In this document: one piece after another, positions 26,079-35,313 of the stretch
Numbering within the stretch: position 1 is the stretch's first letter
How the letters are laid out: each line of letters begins with the position of its first letter
Assembly (NCBI GenBank): GCA_900079685.1
Contig: LT599018.1
Coordinates: forward strand, 762,477-826,476
Length of the DNA: 64,000 nucleotides
Direction of reading: 5' to 3'
Origin: an uncultured delta proteobacterium
Lineage (GTDB): Bacteria > Desulfobacterota > Desulfovibrionia > Desulfovibrionales > Desulfovibrionaceae
Made by a program: the position numbers and the translations under genes
Notes under the pieces: model-generated
Told to the model about the DNA's origin: nothing
Databases searched by the model: none
The model's input: the letters and a program-made list of their open reading frames with translations, nothing else

Positions 26079-27505
26079 GCCTTACTCCGTACGCGCGGCG
26101 GCTGCTTTTTGCGGCGGCCGCCGCCGTTTTCCTCGTCTGCTCGGGGTTGAGCGTTCCCGGCGCGCACGCGGCCTGGGGGGAGTTCACCATCAAGGACGAG
26201 GTGGAGCTCGGTAAAAAAATCAAGGCTTCCGTCCGGTCGAGCCTGCCCATCGTCGACGATCCGGAAGTGCAGGAATACGTCAACGGCCTCCTGAACCGGA
26301 TACTGGCGTCGGCGCCGCCCCAGCCCTTCGATTTTTCCATCAGCGTCATCCGCCATAACGCCATCAACGCCTTTGCCACGCCGGGCGGCAACCTCTTTGT
26401 GTTCACAGGCCTTATCCTCGCCATGGAGCATGAGTCGGAGGTGGCCGGCGTTCTGGCGCACGAAATTGCCCACGCCACCCAGCGCCATATCGCCGGGCGT
26501 ATCGCCCAGATGCAGAAAATAAGCCTGCTTTCCCTCGCGGGCGCCCTTATCGGGGGGTTTCTGGGAGGCGACGCCGGTTCCGCCGTGGCCGTGGGCTCGC
26601 TGGCCGCCGGGCAGTCGGCTCAATTGAAATACAGCCGCGCGGACGAAACCGATGCCGACCACGTTGGCATGGGGTATTTCACCAAAGCCGGATACCCGCC
26701 GCAGGGCATGGTGGGCGCTTTTGAAAAAATCCGCCGGCAGCAGTGGTTCCTGGGCAGCAGCATCCCTACTTACCTCTCCACCCACCCGGCCATCCAAGAC
26801 CGTATCCAGTCCATGAACGTCCGCATCCAGTCTCTTCCGGCGAATTTGCGGAACCGCAAGGATGACGACACCAAGTTCAAACGGATACAGGCCTTGATCC
26901 GGGCGCGGTTCAGCGACACCGACCAGGCCCTGGCCGCGTTCAACAAACAGGTGCGGGAAAAGGGCGCAAGCCGCTGCCTTGCCCTCATGGGCCAAGGGAT
27001 CGTCTATTCGCGCACCAACCGGATAAACGACGCGGAAAACATCTTTGAGGAAGCGTTAACCTGCGCGCCCGGGGAACCGCTCATCGCGCGGGAGGCGGGC
27101 ATCTTCCACTACCAGCGCGGCTCGCGCGACAAGGCCGGGATTCTTCTCACCAAAGCCATGACATTGAACTCCAGGGACCATGTGGCCCGGTTCTACTACG
27201 CCCGCCTTCTGGCGGACGGCGGCAACCTGCGCGGCGCGCAGGAGGAATACAAACGCATCCTGCTCGACCTGCCCGACGATCCGGAAGTGCATGTTTTTTA
27301 CGCGCAGGCGCTCGGTGCCGACAAGCAGCTGTTCAAGGCGTATCTGCACATGGCGTACGGTTCGCTGTATGCCAATGACAAGAAAAAAACCCAACAGAAC
27401 TACGACAGGGCCAAAAGCGCCGCCAAGACCCCCCAGGACGAGGCGGAACTCAAACGCCTCGGCGATGCGTTCAAAGAGCGGACGGAGCTGTTCGAAGGAA
27501 AATGA
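26063..27505 (+). CDS. bepA: BepA/YfgC-type periplasmic M48 metalloprotease with TPR domain
   Basis: 480 residues: a signal peptide (about 1-37, ending AHA), an M48 zinc-protease domain with HEIAH (GVLAHEIAHATQRH) and the third ligand in ETDADHVG, then C-terminal tetratricopeptide repeats (about 300-470). This family handles outer-membrane protein assembly quality control. The start lies within the end of cysS. A convergent hairpin terminator follows. Confidence 0.88.
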   Translation: MGYSISLTPYARRLLFAAAAAVFLVCSGLSVPGAHAAWGEFTIKDEVELGKKIKASVRSSLPIVDDPEVQEYVNGLLNRILASAPPQPFDFSISVIRHNAINAFATPGGNLFVFTGLILAMEHESEVAGVLAHEIAHATQRHIAGRIAQMQKISLLSLAGALIGGFLGGDAGSAVAVGSLAAGQSAQLKYSRADETDADHVGMGYFTKAGYPPQGMVGAFEKIRRQQWFLGSSIPTYLSTHPAIQDRIQSMNVRIQSLPANLRNRKDDDTKFKRIQALIRARFSDTDQALAAFNKQVREKGASRCLALMGQGIVYSRTNRINDAENIFEEALTCAPGEPLIAREAGIFHYQRGSRDKAGILLTKAMTLNSRDHVARFYYARLLADGGNLRGAQEEYKRILLDLPDDPEVHVFYAQALGADKQLFKAYLHMAYGSLYANDKKKTQQNYDRAKSAAKTPQDEAELKRLGDAFKERTELFEGK

Positions 27506-27517
27506 TCCCGGGTGTTC

Positions 27518-27569
27518 TTTTGACGCAAAACGCCTGCCGGTGTGATACGGCAGGCGTTTTGCGTCAAAA
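27518..27569. terminator. Bidirectional terminator between the BepA-like and pepD genes
   Basis: A 22-bp stem begins TTTTGACGCAAAACGCC and ends with its complement GGCGTTTTGCGTCAAAA, with an eight-base loop. The T and A runs at the two ends allow action on both convergent genes. Confidence 0.88.
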
Positions 27570-27586
27570 GCATCGCGGGTAAGGCG

Positions 27587-29083
27587 TTATTCCCCCAGCA
27601 GGCGGAGCACTTTACGCAGCAGGTTCCAGGTGTTCGCGACGGAGCGGATCTTCACCGCCTCGTTGACCGTATGCGCGCCGGTGATATCCGGCCCGAAGGC
27701 GATGAAATCCACCTTCCGTCCAAGCTCTTTAAATTTCTCAAAAAACAATCCGCATTCCAGGCCCGCGTGGATTCCCGCCACCGTGGCTTCCTTTTTGAAA
27801 AGCGACGTATACGCCTGTTTAAAAACGTCGCGCAGCTTCGATTCCGGGCTGAACTCCCAGGCCGGGTAATCGCTCACATACGAGGCGGTTGCGCCTATGC
27901 ATTCCGCGACGGCCACGGTTTGTTGGTACATCAGTTCTTTCTTGCTGCCCACGGAACTCCGCAGCAGGCTGGAAAAAATCGCATTCCCGCCGTCCATGCG
28001 CACCACACCGAGGTTGGCGGAGCTTTCCACCATGCGTTGGGTCGTGATGTTCAGATCCATGGCCATCACGCCGTTCGGCAAAAGAAGCAACGCTGCGACA
28101 ACCCGGGAAAAACATTCCCTGGTGAGCAGGGTCTCCGCCGCGTCCGCCTTCTGCGCCGTCAGCGCCAGCCCCTCGCCGTCAGCCGCCTTGAGTTCGTTTT
28201 TGAATACGCCGCACAAGACGTTGAGCTCTTTTTGCAGCCCGTCTTTGTCGGTATTGATGCACACCACGGCAGCGCTTTCCGAGGGAATGACGTTGCTCGC
28301 GCTGCCGCCGGAAAGTGCCGCAAGATAACAATCATACTTCGCCGCGAGGGTGGAAAGTATCCGCCCCATAAGGCGGTTGGCGTTGCCCCGTTCTTTGTCT
28401 ATTGCCGTGCCGGAGTGCCCGCCGGCCAGCCCACTCACGTTTATACGGAAAAAAGCGCGCTTGGCGCCGCCGGGTAAATCATCGGGCAGGCCGCCGGAAG
28501 CGACGGTCGCGAGCGGCAGGGAAACCTCGGTCCGGCGTCCTCCGGCGCAACTGACGCAAAAAACGCCCTCTTCCTCGGAGTCAAGGTTGATGAAATACTC
28601 GCCGGACAGCTGCGACACGTCAAAACCGGCGGCGCCGGTCATGCCGACTTCTTCCGCGACGGTTATCACGGCTTCCAGCGCCGGGTGCGGGACATCCTTG
28701 GAATCAAGCAACGCCATGATGAACGCCAGGGCTATGCCGTTGTCCGCGCCGAGGGTCGTCCCGGCCGCCGTCAGCGTATCTCCCTTGACGACCAGGGTGA
28801 TGGGGTCCCGGGAAAAATCGAAGCCGCTCCCCTCTTCCTTCACGCAGACCATGTCCATATGGCCCTGCAAAATTACGGTCGGCGCTTTTTCCATGCCGCT
28901 GCTGGCCGGTTTTTTGATGCACACGTTGCCGAGCGCGTCCTGGGCGACAAAAAGGCCGCGCTCTTTGGCGAACGACACAAGATGGTCGCTGATCTGTTTT
29001 TCATAATGGGAGCAGCGGGGAATAGCCGCAATAACTTCAAACCATTTGAAGCATTCCGTGGGGTCCAGGTTTTCCAGTTTCAT
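27587..29083 (-). CDS. pepD: Aminoacyl-histidine dipeptidase (PepD, peptidase family M20)
   Basis: 498 residues, the family's normal length. It hydrolyses Xaa-His and related dipeptides with two zinc ions in the cytoplasm. Metal ligands are visible in LQGHMDMV (His/Asp), TLGADNGIA, TVAEEVGMTGA and the late HAGLECGLF. The ATG follows an AGGAGAC-type site. Downstream is the shared hairpin terminator; the upstream 243-base gap has no recognised gene. Confidence 0.93.
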   Translation of the reverse strand: MKLENLDPTECFKWFEVIAAIPRCSHYEKQISDHLVSFAKERGLFVAQDALGNVCIKKPASSGMEKAPTVILQGHMDMVCVKEEGSGFDFSRDPITLVVKGDTLTAAGTTLGADNGIALAFIMALLDSKDVPHPALEAVITVAEEVGMTGAAGFDVSQLSGEYFINLDSEEEGVFCVSCAGGRRTEVSLPLATVASGGLPDDLPGGAKRAFFRINVSGLAGGHSGTAIDKERGNANRLMGRILSTLAAKYDCYLAALSGGSASNVIPSESAAVVCINTDKDGLQKELNVLCGVFKNELKAADGEGLALTAQKADAAETLLTRECFSRVVAALLLLPNGVMAMDLNITTQRMVESSANLGVVRMDGGNAIFSSLLRSSVGSKKELMYQQTVAVAECIGATASYVSDYPAWEFSPESKLRDVFKQAYTSLFKKEATVAGIHAGLECGLFFEKFKELGRKVDFIAFGPDITGAHTVNEAVKIRSVANTWNLLRKVLRLLGE

Positions 29084-29326
29084 GGGAAGTCTCCTTTACG
29101 GAATATACCGCCCATTCTACCAGACACACGCGTGCAAGACCACCACTCTCTTCAAATAATACCGTCCGTGTATGGGCAATAAAGGATCAACTCCGCAAAA
29201 AACCTCACAAAAAGTGCGCAAAACTTCGTGCGGCAGAGCTTCCGTGAAAACCGTGCCCAAACAACTGGCGGCAGCGGCAACCCAGCAGGCACTCCCCGGC
29301 AGGAACCGTCACGGCTCTCTCCGGCG

Positions 29327-29611
29327 TCACTGCACCCGGGAATCAGGGTCAACGGCAATCTTGCTCAGCATTGCATCCAGAATCCGGCAAAATCGCTGCT
29401 GAACAAGGGAAAACCGCTCCAAGGCCTCAGTTATTTCAGCCATTGCCTCGTTAGTGCGATGGAGTTGTTCCACCCGCCTCTTTTCAATTATTTCCTTGTT
29501 TTTCCGGTACCAGGCGGGAACAGTGCCGAGTACTTCCCTGGCGGCAATCAAAGCTTCCTCTTCCGAGTACAGACTCCCAGGAATATCTTTATTGTAATGG
29601 GTATCTTTCAT
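29327..29611 (-). CDS. Small charged helical protein of unknown function
   Basis: 94 residues, no recognised family. The sequence is hydrophilic and mainly helical (RRVEQLHRTNEAMAEITEALERF), possibly a short coiled coil. A GAGGG ribosome site precedes the ATG at good distance, which is the main argument that it is real. It sits in an AT-richer stretch between pepD and rubrerythrin, with no partner gene, and reads away from the rubrerythrin terminator. Confidence 0.55.
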   Translation of the reverse strand: MKDTHYNKDIPGSLYSEEEALIAAREVLGTVPAWYRKNKEIIEKRRVEQLHRTNEAMAEITEALERFSLVQQRFCRILDAMLSKIAVDPDSRVQ

Positions 29612-29718
29612 GACAATCCCTCACTATTTAACGTTTTCCCATTACAATATAAAGAAATAATGAGACAAAAAAACAATTTTAACGTTGAATAGCAGAGAAA
29701 TAATGCCATTGAGCGTAC

Positions 29719-29769
29719 AAATAACGCCGCTTCCGCATCGATACAAGCAATGCGGAAGCGGCGTTATTC
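29719..29769 (-). terminator. Long hairpin terminator of rubrerythrin
   Basis: AATAACGCCGCTTCCGCA and its complement form an 18-bp stem immediately downstream of the rubrerythrin stop. The T tract is short, so efficiency is uncertain. Confidence 0.7.
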
Positions 29770-29793
29770 AAATACTAAGAAAATATAATAAAC

Positions 29794-30288
29794 TTATGCT
29801 ACTTTCTCAAATGCTTTTGCAGCAGCATTGCAGACGGGACAGGGGCCGTCGTGCGGTCCTTCATGCGTATAGCCGCAAACGGAGCAGATGTAATAATCCA
29901 CGGGGTCCATCTTGCCTTTGGCGGCGAGAGCCTTTTTGTACAGATTGGCGTGCACTTCCTCGACCGCGTTCACCCACTTCATGTAGGAAGCGGCGGCCTT
30001 GTTGCCTTCGGCCTCGGCATCCTTAATCATATCGGGGTACATCTTGGTAAATTCGTAGGTTTCCCCGGAGATGGCGTCTTCCAGGTTCGCCAGAGTGTCA
30101 TGCACTTTTCCGGCAAGACGGAGGTGCGCATGCGCATGGATGGTTTCAGCGGCAGCGGCGGCTCTGAACAATTTGGCGACCTGCGCGAACCCGTCTTTTT
30201 CCGCTTTGTCCGCATACGCGAGATATTTACGGTTAGCCTGGGATTCACCGGCAAACGCATCCATAAGGTTCTGTTTCGTTTCAGCCAT
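29794..30288 (-). CDS. rbr: Rubrerythrin
   Basis: 164 residues. An N-terminal four-helix ferritin-like domain carries the diiron ExxH motifs (ETIHAHAH and EEVHANLY). A C-terminal rubredoxin-like domain binds one iron (CSVCGYTH...CPVC). It reduces hydrogen peroxide in anaerobes. Somewhat short against the 190-residue founding proteins but complete in ligands. It has its own promoter overlapping a Fur/PerR-like box and its own terminator, so it is monocistronic. Confidence 0.94.
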   Translation of the reverse strand: MAETKQNLMDAFAGESQANRKYLAYADKAEKDGFAQVAKLFRAAAAAETIHAHAHLRLAGKVHDTLANLEDAISGETYEFTKMYPDMIKDAEAEGNKAAASYMKWVNAVEEVHANLYKKALAAKGKMDPVDYYICSVCGYTHEGPHDGPCPVCNAAAKAFEKVA

Positions 30289-30316
30289 GTTATTTCTCCT
30301 TGTTGTTTTTAATAGG

Positions 30317-30330
30317 AATGATTATTATTA
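30317..30330 (-). promoter_or_regulatory. Fur/PerR-like operator at the rubrerythrin promoter
   Basis: The minus strand reads TAATAATAATCATT, 13 of 14 positions identical to the middle of the Fur consensus (TAATGATAATCATT), and it overlaps the -10 element. A peroxide- or iron-responsive Fur-family repressor would fit rubrerythrin control. Which of the two is inference. Confidence 0.4.
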
Positions 30331-30353
30331 GTGTACGCTAGAAAGTTTGTAAA
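30325..30353 (-). promoter_or_regulatory. Candidate rubrerythrin promoter
   Basis: On the minus strand TTTACA (30353-30348), 17 bases, then TAATAA (30330-30325), upstream of an AAGGAG ribosome site and the gene. Confidence 0.5.
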
Positions 30354-30417
30354 GCCTTTTTTCATTTTTCCGGTAAAAGAAACCTCACAGTTTTGGATAG
30401 TATCACAAGGATTCAGT

Positions 30418-30774
30418 ATGGCAACCCTGCGCGAATGCGGCTCTCTTGATATCGATTGGGAACTCGCCCCCGAGGACGCTGTGACCATGTACCTCGAATG
30501 GGGGAACAACAATTGGCACTCCTCCCGCCCTCCGGTGCGGTCCAGGTTTGACGAGTCCATCTACTTTGTGGTGGACACCTGGGAAGAAACGCCCGTCATC
30601 CGCCTTATCCGGCGCAACTCGGAAGCCAGTGAGGAAATTCTCTCCCTTCCCATGCCCGCCGACCTGCTCCCCGCCTGGCGGCGGGAGAACGGCACGGCGC
30701 GCGGCGTGTTCGCGCCCGGCGAAGCGGTGACGGCATGGCTCAAGGAGCAGGTGCATGCCGCCGTTCCCGGGTAA
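30418..30774 (+). CDS. Conserved-looking hypothetical protein, 118 residues
   Basis: No family recognised. The protein is acidic and tryptophan-rich (DIDWELAPEDAVTMYLEWGNNNWHSS), with a strand pattern in YFVVDTWEETPVIRLIRR and a helical C terminus, so it is probably a small globular cytoplasmic protein. AAGGA lies eight bases before the chosen ATG. It is divergent from rubrerythrin and 164 bases before ffh. Confidence 0.65.
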   Translation: MATLRECGSLDIDWELAPEDAVTMYLEWGNNNWHSSRPPVRSRFDESIYFVVDTWEETPVIRLIRRNSEASEEILSLPMPADLLPAWRRENGTARGVFAPGEAVTAWLKEQVHAAVPG

Positions 30775-30938
30775 CATCCCCTTTGCCCCGGATGTAAAAG
30801 CCGGAGCCACCGGGATAAAATGCGCCGCCCGCCGGGGTCTTTCTTGACTTGCCACCGCGCGGACGATACTCTCCCACCTTTCCTCTATTTATTACCACAC
30901 AACGCCGCCCCAAGGGACGGCGATACCCGGACGGTTCT

Positions 30939-32444
30939 ATGTTTGAAAGCCTTTCAGATCGCTTGAGCAGTGCGCTGCGTTCCATGACCGGCCGCACGCG
31001 GCTCGATGAAAAAACCATCCAGGACGGCCTGCGCGAGGTGCGCCTGGCCCTTCTCGAAGCGGACGTCAACGTCCGGGTGGTCAGGGATTTTACGGAAAAA
31101 GTCAGGGAGCGCTGCCTCGACCAGGAAATTCTGCAAAGCCTGACGCCCGCCCAGCAGGTGCTTTCCATCGTCAACGAAGAGCTCATCGCGCTCCTCGGCG
31201 GGGAAACGGCTGAGTTGAACCTCAGCGGCAAGCGCCCGTCCATCATAATGATGGTCGGTTTGCAGGGTTCCGGTAAAACCACATCCACCGCGAAAATCGC
31301 CAACAAGCTCCGGGAAGGGGGCAAAAAGCCCTACCTCGTGCCCGCGGACGTCTACCGCCCCGCCGCCATCGACCAGTTGACAACGCTCGCCCGGCAGCTC
31401 GGCATGCCCGTCTACCCCTCCGCCACGAGCATGAACCCCGTGGATATCGCGGCAAGCGCCGTGAAAGAGGCGGCGGAGGCCGGTTGCGACGTCGTTCTCC
31501 TGGATACCGCCGGCCGGCTTCACGTCGATGCGGAACTGATGCGCGAGCTTGTGGCCATCAAGGAAAACGTCGCGCCCGCGGAAATTCTTTTCGTGGCCGA
31601 CGCCATGACCGGCCAGGACGCAGTGACCGTCGCCGAAGCCTTTAATAACGACCTCGCCATCACCGGGGTCGTGCTGACCAAAATGGACGGCGACGCGCGC
31701 GGCGGCGCCGCCCTTTCCATCAAGTCCGTCACCGGGGCCAGCGTCAAGTTCGTCGGCGTCGGCGAAAAAGTCACCGATATCGAGCCGTTCCACCCGGACC
31801 GGATCGCAAGCCGCATCCTGGGCATGGGCGACATGCTCACCCTCATGGAGAAAGCCAAAGCGACCTTTGACGAGAAGGAAGCCGAGGAAACCGCCAGAAA
31901 GCTCCAGAAGGCCGAGTTCAACCTCGAGGATTTTCTCTCCCAGATGAAGAAGCTGAAAAGCTTCGGGTCCATCGAAAGCCTCCTCAAGCTCATTCCGGGC
32001 ATGAGCGGCCTTGCGGGGAAACTGGGCGGCAACGTGCCGGAAAAGGAACTCTCCCGCTTTGAGGCCATCATCAACTCCATGACGCTGAAAGAGCGCAGGA
32101 ACCCCAAGATCATCAACCCCGGCCGCCGCCAGCGCATCGCCAAGGGCAGCGGCACCACCGTCGCCCAGGTCAACCAGCTGCTCAAGCAGTTTGAGGGCAT
32201 GCGCAGCATGATGCAGAAAACCATGAGCGGCAAGGGTGCCAAAGGCGGCATGCCCCGCATGGGCAGCATGCCGGGAATGGGGGGGATGCCCGGAATGGGC
32301 GGCATGGGCGGTTTGCCCGGCATGGGAGGCTTCGGCGGTATGGATGACGCCTCCTCGCACGGCGGGGGGCTTTCAAAAACCGCGCTCAAGAAAAAAAAGG
32401 AAAAACGCAAGGCCGAGCGGAAGAAAAAGAAAAATAAACGGTAG
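30939..32444 (+). CDS. ffh: Signal recognition particle protein Ffh
   Basis: 501 residues. N domain, then the SRP GTPase with GLQGSGKTTSTAKIA, LLDTAGRLHVD, TKMDGDARGG and GVGEKVTDIEPF. The methionine-rich M domain (about 300 onward) binds 4.5S RNA and signal sequences and contains NPGRRQRIAKGSGT. A Gly-Met repeat region (32245-32345) and a Lys-rich tail close the protein. The ATG at 30939 matches the family start; in-frame codons back to 30849 code a basic stretch without homology. Confidence 0.96.
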   Translation: MFESLSDRLSSALRSMTGRTRLDEKTIQDGLREVRLALLEADVNVRVVRDFTEKVRERCLDQEILQSLTPAQQVLSIVNEELIALLGGETAELNLSGKRPSIIMMVGLQGSGKTTSTAKIANKLREGGKKPYLVPADVYRPAAIDQLTTLARQLGMPVYPSATSMNPVDIAASAVKEAAEAGCDVVLLDTAGRLHVDAELMRELVAIKENVAPAEILFVADAMTGQDAVTVAEAFNNDLAITGVVLTKMDGDARGGAALSIKSVTGASVKFVGVGEKVTDIEPFHPDRIASRILGMGDMLTLMEKAKATFDEKEAEETARKLQKAEFNLEDFLSQMKKLKSFGSIESLLKLIPGMSGLAGKLGGNVPEKELSRFEAIINSMTLKERRNPKIINPGRRQRIAKGSGTTVAQVNQLLKQFEGMRSMMQKTMSGKGAKGGMPRMGSMPGMGGMPGMGGMGGLPGMGGFGGMDDASSHGGGLSKTALKKKKEKRKAERKKKKNKR

Positions 32445-32527
32445 GGGCGTTGCTTTTCAGGGGGCGGCGCTCCGGCGAAGGAAATTGCCTCCCGGCCGTA
32501 TAAAACGGTTCGCCTGCCGTCTTGTTG

Positions 32528-32556
32528 TTGACTAATTTCGCCGCGTCCTGTATCCG
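32528..32556 (+). promoter_or_regulatory. Candidate promoter ahead of rpsP
   Basis: TTGACT (32528-32533), 17 bases, TATCCG (32551-32556) lie in the 289-base gap between ffh and rpsP. A second weaker candidate, TTGCGC...TATTCT (32689-32716), is closer to the gene. Confidence 0.35.
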
Positions 32557-32733
32557 TCCCGCGTATACTTTTTTTTGCCGGGTTGTTCCCGCGCCGGTAA
32601 AACGGGATTGTCCCGCTCCATCCGGAAGGCTGTTCAAGCGGGTTTCAGGTAAAAGTGACAAGGCAAGCATATAAAATTTTTAAGTAGCTTGCGCTTTTTT
32701 TTAAACTGAGTATTCTGTTAAGGAGTGTGTGTT

Positions 32734-32973
32734 ATGGCCATCAAGTTACGTTTGACCCGTATGGGCACGAAAAAACGCCCTTTCTATCGCATAGTCGCCA
32801 TCAACGGCGGGACGCGCCGTGACGGCCGCCCCCTGGACTATGTGGGTCACTACAACCCCATGACCAACCCGGCCCAGGTTGTGATTGACCAGGAAAAGGT
32901 TAAAAAATGGCTTGATCTTGGCGCTGAAGCGTCTGATACGGTAAAGAGCCTTATTAAAAAAGCCGCGGGCTGA
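32734..32973 (+). CDS. rpsP: 30S ribosomal protein S16
   Basis: 79 residues, the usual length. [22 protein letters not shown] and VGHYNP are the family signature. AAGGAG precedes the ATG. First gene of the conserved rpsP-khpA-rimM-trmD-rplS block. Confidence 0.97.
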   Translation: MAIKLRLTRMGTKKRPFYRIVAINGGTRRDGRPLDYVGHYNPMTNPAQVVIDQEKVKKWLDLGAEASDTVKSLIKKAAG

Positions 32974-33100
32974 TCCCACGACGGCGCCGGAACGTCCGGC
33001 GTTGCCCCTCATGGAAACCCGCGATGAAGACGCTAGGCCCCAACCTTCGTTGGCTAGTCACTGAATTGATCGGGTTAGCTGAATCTCTATGAGGTGCGTC

Positions 33101-33334
33101 ATGTTAAAAGAACTGGTCACTTACGTCGCGAAATCATTGGTCGACAATCCCGATGCCGTACAGATCACCGAAGTGGAAGGCGAGCACACCAGTGTGCTCG
33201 AGCTTCGCGTGGCAAAGGAAGACCTCGGGAAAGTAATTGGGAAACAGGGGCGCACGGCGCGGGCCATTCGCACGATTCTGGCCGCGGCCTCAAGCAAGGC
33301 CAAAAAACGCACTGTTCTGGAAATTCTGGAATAG
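33101..33334 (+). CDS. khpA: KH-domain RNA-binding protein KhpA
   Basis: 77 residues, a single KH domain with the [18 protein letters not shown] loop. It binds structured RNA and in other bacteria pairs with KhpB. The ATG at 33101 follows GAGGTG at proper distance; the ATG four codons earlier has no such site. It sits between rpsP and rimM as in many bacteria. Confidence 0.92.
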   Translation: MLKELVTYVAKSLVDNPDAVQITEVEGEHTSVLELRVAKEDLGKVIGKQGRTARAIRTILAAASSKAKKRTVLEILE

Positions 33335-33391
33335 CGCCGGGCGGACGGGTTCCCAGGCCTGCATGGCCGTGCCTCACACGGCGGTAACCGT

Positions 33392-33928
33392 ATGCCCGAA
33401 GAATCGCTCCTGCCCATAGGCAGAGTCCGTAAAGCCCATGGAATCAAAGGGGAAGTCAGCGTGGACTACTACGCTGACTCCCCCGATTTGCTTCGCGGCG
33501 GCGTCTATCTCCGGCAACCGGGGCAAGGCGCCGTTCTGTATCCCATCACCTCCTTCCGCGCGCATCACGGTTCCCTCCTCGTCCTCTTCAAGGGAATTAC
33601 CGATAGGAACGCCGCCGAAAGCCTGCGGAACCTCGATCTCCTCATCCCCGAAGACCGCCTCCCGGAACCGGACGACGGCGCCATTTACCTCCACGAAATA
33701 ATGGGGCTGCGCGTCATCGCCGTTGACGAACAAGGGAGTGAAAGCGACTGGGGGACCATTGCCGACGTCGCGGACAACGCCGGCCAGGAAATGTGGACCA
33801 TCTCCCTGCCGGGTGCGGCGGACGTTCTCTTCCCCGCTTCCCCGGAACTGGTTCTGGGATTCGACCTTGATGCGCGCGTTGTGCGCATAGCCCCCCCGCT
33901 GGGGCTTCTCGACCTTTACCGCTCCTGA
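33392..33928 (+). CDS. rimM: Ribosome maturation factor RimM
   Basis: 178 residues. It helps assemble the 30S head around S19. The N-terminal beta barrel has IGRVRKAHGIKGEVSV, and the C-terminal PRC-barrel has DLLIPED...YLHEIMGLRV and a late LLDLY motif. The ribosome site before the ATG is weak. It ends six bases before trmD. Confidence 0.94.
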   Translation: MPEESLLPIGRVRKAHGIKGEVSVDYYADSPDLLRGGVYLRQPGQGAVLYPITSFRAHHGSLLVLFKGITDRNAAESLRNLDLLIPEDRLPEPDDGAIYLHEIMGLRVIAVDEQGSESDWGTIADVADNAGQEMWTISLPGAADVLFPASPELVLGFDLDARVVRIAPPLGLLDLYRS

Positions 33929-33933
33929 CACGT

Positions 33934-35241
33934 ATGCGCATACGCATTGTTACGCTTTTTCCCGAATTTTTCGACGGCCCGCTCCAGGCGGGGCTCCTCG
34001 GGCGCGCCCAGGATGCCGAAAAACTCGCCGTAACCCTGCACAACCCCAGAGACAAAGCCACCGACCGGCATAGAACCGTGGATGACCGTCCATACGGCGG
34101 CGGGCCCGGCATGGTCATGCTCCTGGAACCGCTTGCCGCTACGTTGCGCGAGTTGGGCCACGCCTCTCCCGGCAGGGCTCAGCCCGGCAGGCTGCTGGTC
34201 ATGAGCCCCAAAGGGCGCCTGCTCAACCAGGCGCTGGCCCGCGAACTCGCGGCGGATCTCGCCCGCGGAGACGCCCTGACCATCGTCTGCGGCCGGTATG
34301 AAGGGTTTGACGGCCGGCTGGATGATCTTTTCCCCACCGAGCACGTTTCCATCGGGGACGTCGTTCTGAACGGCGGGGAAACCGCGGCGCTCGCGGTTAT
34401 CGAAGCAGCGGCCCGGCTGGTGCCGGGGTTCATGGGCCATGCGGAATCCGGCGAGGAGGAAAGTTTTTCGCAGTCCCTGCTGGAATACCCCCAGTACACC
34501 AGGCCCGAGGTGTTTGAGGGCCTCGCCGTTCCGGAAATTCTCCGCTCCGGCGACCATGGGCGCATCGCGGCCTGGCGGCGGCAAGAATCGCTTGCCGCGA
34601 CGGCCCGCCTGCGGCCGGACCTGCTCCAAAGCGCCCCGCTCACCGTGGATGACGCGGACTTTTTGCGGCATTTCCCCCGCGAACATACGGCCAAAAATCT
34701 TTTTTGCGCGCTGGTGCATTACCCGGTTCTCGATAAAGAGAAAAAATCTGTCGCTGTTTCTTTGACAAATCTCGACATTCACGATATAGCCCGCTGTTCG
34801 CAAACGTATGGACTTGGCGGTTACTACGTGACCACGCCCCTGGAAGACCAGGAGCACCTCCTGAAAAGCCTGCTCGAGCATTGGCAAACAGGGGCGGGCG
34901 CGAGGAGCAACGCGGACCGGGCACAGGCCTTCAGCCTTGTCAGACCGGCGAAGAGCGTGGAGGAAGCCGTCAAGGACATCACGGAGCGCACCGGCAAGCG
35001 CCCGTTGCTTATTACAACCAGCGCTTCCGGGCACGGTTCCGCCACCTTTGACGGCGTGCGGGCCCTGATGCGGGAACAACCGGTTCTGCTGCTTTTCGGC
35101 ACGGGACAAGGACTTTCACCGCACCTCACGGCGCAATGCGACGCCATGCTACCGCCGGTAGCGCGTTTCAGCGGGTACAACCATCTTTCGGTGCGGTCCG
35201 CTGTTGCCATAGTACTGGACAGAATTGTGGGCGACTGGTAA
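33934..35241 (+). CDS. trmD: TrmD tRNA (guanine-37-N1)-methyltransferase fused to a second SPOUT methyltransferase domain
   Basis: 435 residues against about 250 for TrmD alone. Residues about 1-235 are TrmD: MRIRIVTLFPEFFDGPL, PYGGGPGMVM, CGRYEGFDGR and the knot LNGGETAALAVIEA. It methylates G37 of tRNA. Residues about 245-435 form a second domain (ALVHYPVLDK, SLTNLDIHDIARCSQTYGL, LFGTGQGL, LSVRSAVAIVLDRI) of the bacterial SPOUT RNA methyltransferase type. The fusion occurs in Desulfovibrio relatives; the second target is unknown to me. It lies in the rpsP operon. Confidence 0.93.
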   Translation: MRIRIVTLFPEFFDGPLQAGLLGRAQDAEKLAVTLHNPRDKATDRHRTVDDRPYGGGPGMVMLLEPLAATLRELGHASPGRAQPGRLLVMSPKGRLLNQALARELAADLARGDALTIVCGRYEGFDGRLDDLFPTEHVSIGDVVLNGGETAALAVIEAAARLVPGFMGHAESGEEESFSQSLLEYPQYTRPEVFEGLAVPEILRSGDHGRIAAWRRQESLAATARLRPDLLQSAPLTVDDADFLRHFPREHTAKNLFCALVHYPVLDKEKKSVAVSLTNLDIHDIARCSQTYGLGGYYVTTPLEDQEHLLKSLLEHWQTGAGARSNADRAQAFSLVRPAKSVEEAVKDITERTGKRPLLITTSASGHGSATFDGVRALMREQPVLLLFGTGQGLSPHLTAQCDAMLPPVARFSGYNHLSVRSAVAIVLDRIVGDW

Positions 35242-35313
35242 AGAAGCGCCCTGAAAGATGAAAATTTAGTTGCCGGGACGCACATAACGCACAGACGGCA
35301 CGGGAGAGATGAC

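Noticed and set aside
30849..30938. Longer ffh start at 30849
   Set aside because: The extra 30 residues are basic and non-homologous, while MFESLSDRLSSALR at 30939 is the usual Ffh beginning.
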